A DNA stretch of 6,222 bases from Thermoplasmata archaeon (lineage in GTDB: Archaea > Thermoplasmatota > E2 > UBA202 > DSCA01), in contig JAGGSL010000043.1 in assembly GCA_021159125.1 (NCBI GenBank), positions 1 to 6,222 on the forward strand, given 5' to 3'. The notes under the pieces were generated by a model. The model was given only the letters and a program-made list of their open reading frames with translations, did not search any database and was not told the origin of the DNA. Of this stretch, positions 3,983-6,222 are shown piece by piece (the stretch's first letter is position 1; every line of letters begins with the position of its first letter). A program made the translations under genes and the position numbers.

Positions 3983-6222
3983 ATGATAAAGGCAAATAAA
4001 AAATTTGTAATAGGAATAGCCGTAGCAATGGGAACTATAGCCCTTGCAGGGCTTCTGGCAATGAATGCGAATGCTGCCACGATAAACGTGCCGGGCGATT
4101 ATACAACAATCCAGGATGCAATAGACAATGCAAGTGACGGCGATACTATCATTGTGTCAGGTGGTCCTTACTATGAAAACATTGTCATAGATAAGGAAAT
4201 CGTCCTGCAGGGTATCGGCATGCCCATCATCGACGGCATGGGCGATGTGGCGATAGATATTACTGCCAACAATGTGTCCATAACAGGTTTCAACATAACC
4301 AATGCCACCTACGGCATAAAATGCAGTGCCTCTGGCTTCCATATCACCAACAATACATTCTGGTATGACGATTATGGAATTTACTGGGATATTGAGAAGG
4401 GGGACCTTGCAGAAAATTATGTGGTATACAACAGCACGGCTGAAGGAAACGAGTTTTATATGAACACCAACAACTATGCAATCTACGCATATGTCGACCT
4501 TGATTACGATTACGGGGCATACAATGCAACAATAGGCGACATTTCATTTCTGGACAACACATTTTATATGAATGGTACAAGAGCATACGGGATTTACATG
4601 GACGGCGGAATCTATGTTGGGGAGATGAACGGGGGCAACATTTCGGTCGGCACGGTGAATATGAGCAACAACAGGTTTTACGGCGGTGACGAGGGCATTG
4701 AGTTCTATGGGGATTTCGAAGAACTGACAGATGTGGCGCTAAACGTGGGTGATGTTATTGTCAACGGCAATGTGATACTCAACCAGTCAGGTGATGCCAT
4801 ATATATGGATTACTATGATGCCTATAACGATGACGGATGGTACGGCGACACCACAGGCGTTTACGGAGATTTGATAATATGCGACAATTACATATACAGT
4901 CCGTCACATCCCTCATACACTCCCTGTGGAATTGAGATATCCGACTACGGATACTTCTATCAATTCTACGAGAATGCCTCGCTGACGACAGGCATCGTTC
5001 TCATAGAGGGTAACGATGTAACCGTCAAGGGTGGTGCCGTATACTTTGATTATGATTATGTTCCCTACGATTTTGAGGACAATTCATCACTGCGTATGGG
5101 AAATGTTTACATTGAGGACAACGTGTTGAATTCAACAAACAGCTATGGCATCGAAATCTACTACTATGATTATGAAATCGGATGTGAAATGTATGACAAC
5201 GCTTCTGCACACCTTCCGAATTTCACGATAGCAGGCAATACGATACATTCATCGGGATATGGGATATACGTTTACTCGTATGAAAACCCGTATGACATGT
5301 ATGAAAATTCATCAATATATTTCGGCGGCTTTAACATAGATGACAACACCATTTACAGCGGTGGCGATGGAATATCTTTTGATTACGAGGATTTCTGCTA
5401 TGATAACTATGGCAACAGCACAACGGAAATAGGGGATGTCTCCATAACAAATAATGAGATACACTCCACTGGCTGGTCAGGGATAACTGTTTACTATGAG
5501 GATTTGGGTTACAACATAAATGATAATTCAAAACTCATGGTCGGGAATGTGGACATACATGGCAATGAAATAGACTGCAACTATGGTATTATTGTGCAGT
5601 CCTATGTTTATGCATATGATTCTACCACAGTTGAGATGGGTTACGTCAACATCACCGAAAATGAAATCAGAAACTGCACGGATTACGGGATATATCTGTA
5701 TTATTATGCTTATGCCTACGGTAGTTCATCAATATCAATAGAAAGGTCGCTCATAAAGGACAACATCATTGACAACTGCGGCACGGGCATTTACGTGTAT
5801 GCCGATATCTCGAATGATACGGGTGCAACGGCTACGCTGGAAAGCACAATCATAGACGGCAATACAATTTCCAACTGCATGGCTTCCGAGAGCGGCATAC
5901 ACATCGACGGAATGGAGGGGACAAGCATAACAGACAATCTCATTTTCGGATGTGATACGGGCATATACATAGATGCAGACTCAAATCACACCACCATTAC
6001 GGGCAACACAATCACAAGAAACGATGTTGGCATATACGTTTATGGAGGGTATTCAGGGGCATATGAGAACGTTGATACCCAAATTCATGACAACAAAATA
6101 TATGGCAACTCTGAGTATGGGCTGTTTTATGATATCACTTCAGGGGCAACTCCTTACATCAACGCAACCTACAACTGGTGGGGAAGCGTAAACGGACCGA
6201 ACAGTACAGGTGGTAATCAGTA
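3983..6222 (+). CDS. Secreted right-handed parallel beta-helix (NosD/PbH1-type) surface protein, 3' end outside window
   Basis: 746 codons are visible and the frame is open at the window edge (last two bases TA). Residues 1-31 form a signal peptide (MIKANKK, hydrophobic 8-27, cleavage likely after MNANA). Residues 33-85 form the typical N-terminal cap of this fold (INVPGDYTTIQDAIDNA, then GDTI, VLQG, IIDG). From about residue 95 onward there are repeated coils of the type I-x-x-N-x-I...GIY, typical of PbH1 repeats. Coils from 181 to 646 are enlarged by Tyr/Asp-rich loops; those after 647 are nearer the usual 22-29 residues. NWWGS-x-x-GP (731-739) is a motif often seen near the end of such helices in archaeal surface proteins, so a linker or anchor region probably follows. 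No catalytic residues typical of pectate lyases could be identified, so an adhesive, structural or polysaccharide-binding role is as likely as an enzymatic one. At least 23 N-x-S/T sequons are present. Confidence 0.85.
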   Translation, partial: MIKANKKFVIGIAVAMGTIALAGLLAMNANAATINVPGDYTTIQDAIDNASDGDTIIVSGGPYYENIVIDKEIVLQGIGMPIIDGMGDVAIDITANNVSITGFNITNATYGIKCSASGFHITNNTFWYDDYGIYWDIEKGDLAENYVVYNSTAEGNEFYMNTNNYAIYAYVDLDYDYGAYNATIGDISFLDNTFYMNGTRAYGIYMDGGIYVGEMNGGNISVGTVNMSNNRFYGGDEGIEFYGDFEELTDVALNVGDVIVNGNVILNQSGDAIYMDYYDAYNDDGWYGDTTGVYGDLIICDNYIYSPSHPSYTPCGIEISDYGYFYQFYENASLTTGIVLIEGNDVTVKGGAVYFDYDYVPYDFEDNSSLRMGNVYIEDNVLNSTNSYGIEIYYYDYEIGCEMYDNASAHLPNFTIAGNTIHSSGYGIYVYSYENPYDMYENSSIYFGGFNIDDNTIYSGGDGISFDYEDFCYDNYGNSTTEIGDVSITNNEIHSTGWSGITVYYEDLGYNINDNSKLMVGNVDIHGNEIDCNYGIIVQSYVYAYDSTTVEMGYVNITENEIRNCTDYGIYLYYYAYAYGSSSISIERSLIKDNIIDNCGTGIYVYADISNDTGATATLESTIIDGNTISNCMASESGIHIDGMEGTSITDNLIFGCDTGIYIDADSNHTTITGNTITRNDVGIYVYGGYSGAYENVDTQIHDNKIYGNSEYGLFYDITSGATPYINATYNWWGSVNGPNSTGGNQ
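4523..5920 (+). repeat. Tandem expanded beta-helix coils (about 13 units of 32-41 residues)
   Basis: Reading from residue 181 to 646 of the beta-helix protein, units begin near residues 181, 219, 251, 290, 331, 367, 406, 442, 478, 515, 547, 581 and 615. Each unit has a polar start (often N-S/A-S), a strand of the form G-x-V/F-x-I-x-x-N-x-I, a short turn ending in G-I, then an aromatic/acidic loop. The DNA copies are clearly diverged, so the repeat is a protein-level array and not a recent tandem duplication. Unit borders are my own alignment by eye. Confidence 0.7.
5921..6157 (+). repeat. Shorter standard-length PbH1 coils near the end of the array
   Basis: Residues 647-725 hold three coils of about 22, 28 and 29 residues (starting at TSITDN, HTTITGN and VDTQIHDN). 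They keep the N-x-I/T...GIY/GLF pattern but largely lack the long Tyr/Asp loops of the preceding units. They lead directly into the NWWGS motif that commonly closes such helices. Confidence 0.6.

Noticed and set aside
4157..5531. Cys/His-rich minus-strand frames opposite the beta-helix gene
   Set aside because: Their apparent Cys/His richness comes from the complement of Asn, Met, Gly and Ala codons in the repeats; they do not contain a spaced zinc-binding pattern and lack ribosome sites.
4523..5920. Tandem repeat array as a possible CRISPR or recent DNA duplication
   Set aside because: The units are similar only at protein level, vary from 32 to 41 codons and keep an open frame throughout; there are no identical direct repeats with spacers.
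5973..6191. Plus-strand 72-codon frame near the window end
   Set aside because: It is an alternative frame inside the beta-helix repeats, with no ribosome site and no domain.

Overview
The window reads as a surface or secretome locus of an archaeon, most likely a euryarchaeote near Thermoplasmata. This is inferred from AT-rich TATA-like boxes ahead of both genes, GGAGG/GAGGT ribosome sites, heavy use of ATA (Ile) and AGA/AGG (Arg) codons, archaeal-style T-rich 3' ends, and two protein types common in archaeal secretomes. No rRNA, tRNA or housekeeping gene is present to fix the taxonomy, so the lineage call is only moderate.

Layout: positions 1-67 hold a promoter/leader with a TATA-like box, a GGAGG site and an 11-codon upstream frame that overlaps the next start by ATGA. 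Positions 68-3757 (+) encode a 1229-residue exported multidomain protein: signal peptide, two PPC-type beta-sandwiches, an alpha/beta region resembling cell-wall-binding repeat 2 interrupted by another beta-sandwich, and a C-terminal gingipain-like (MEROPS C25, clan CD) cysteine peptidase domain with candidate catalytic His1027 and Cys1119. The 225-bp gap 3758-3982 holds T-tracts, a hairpin followed by T5, two 16-bp dyads, a TATA-like box and a strong GGAGG. Positions 3983-6222 (+) encode an exported right-handed parallel beta-helix (NosD/PbH1-type) protein that is still open at the window edge (746 codons visible).

Both products are predicted to be exported, and the genes share strand and order, but the gap and its terminator- and promoter-like elements suggest separate transcription. 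A link, such as the peptidase processing the beta-helix protein or both building an outer coat, is possible but unproven. The most unusual features are in the beta-helix protein: coils expanded to about 32-41 residues with Tyr/Asp-rich loops, a run of N-glycosylation sequons spaced about 36-39 residues apart, and a cysteine ladder in five consecutive coils. The two dyads flanking its TATA-like box and the coupled leader frame before the peptidase gene also deserve checking. No CRISPR array, insertion sequence or classical defence system was seen.
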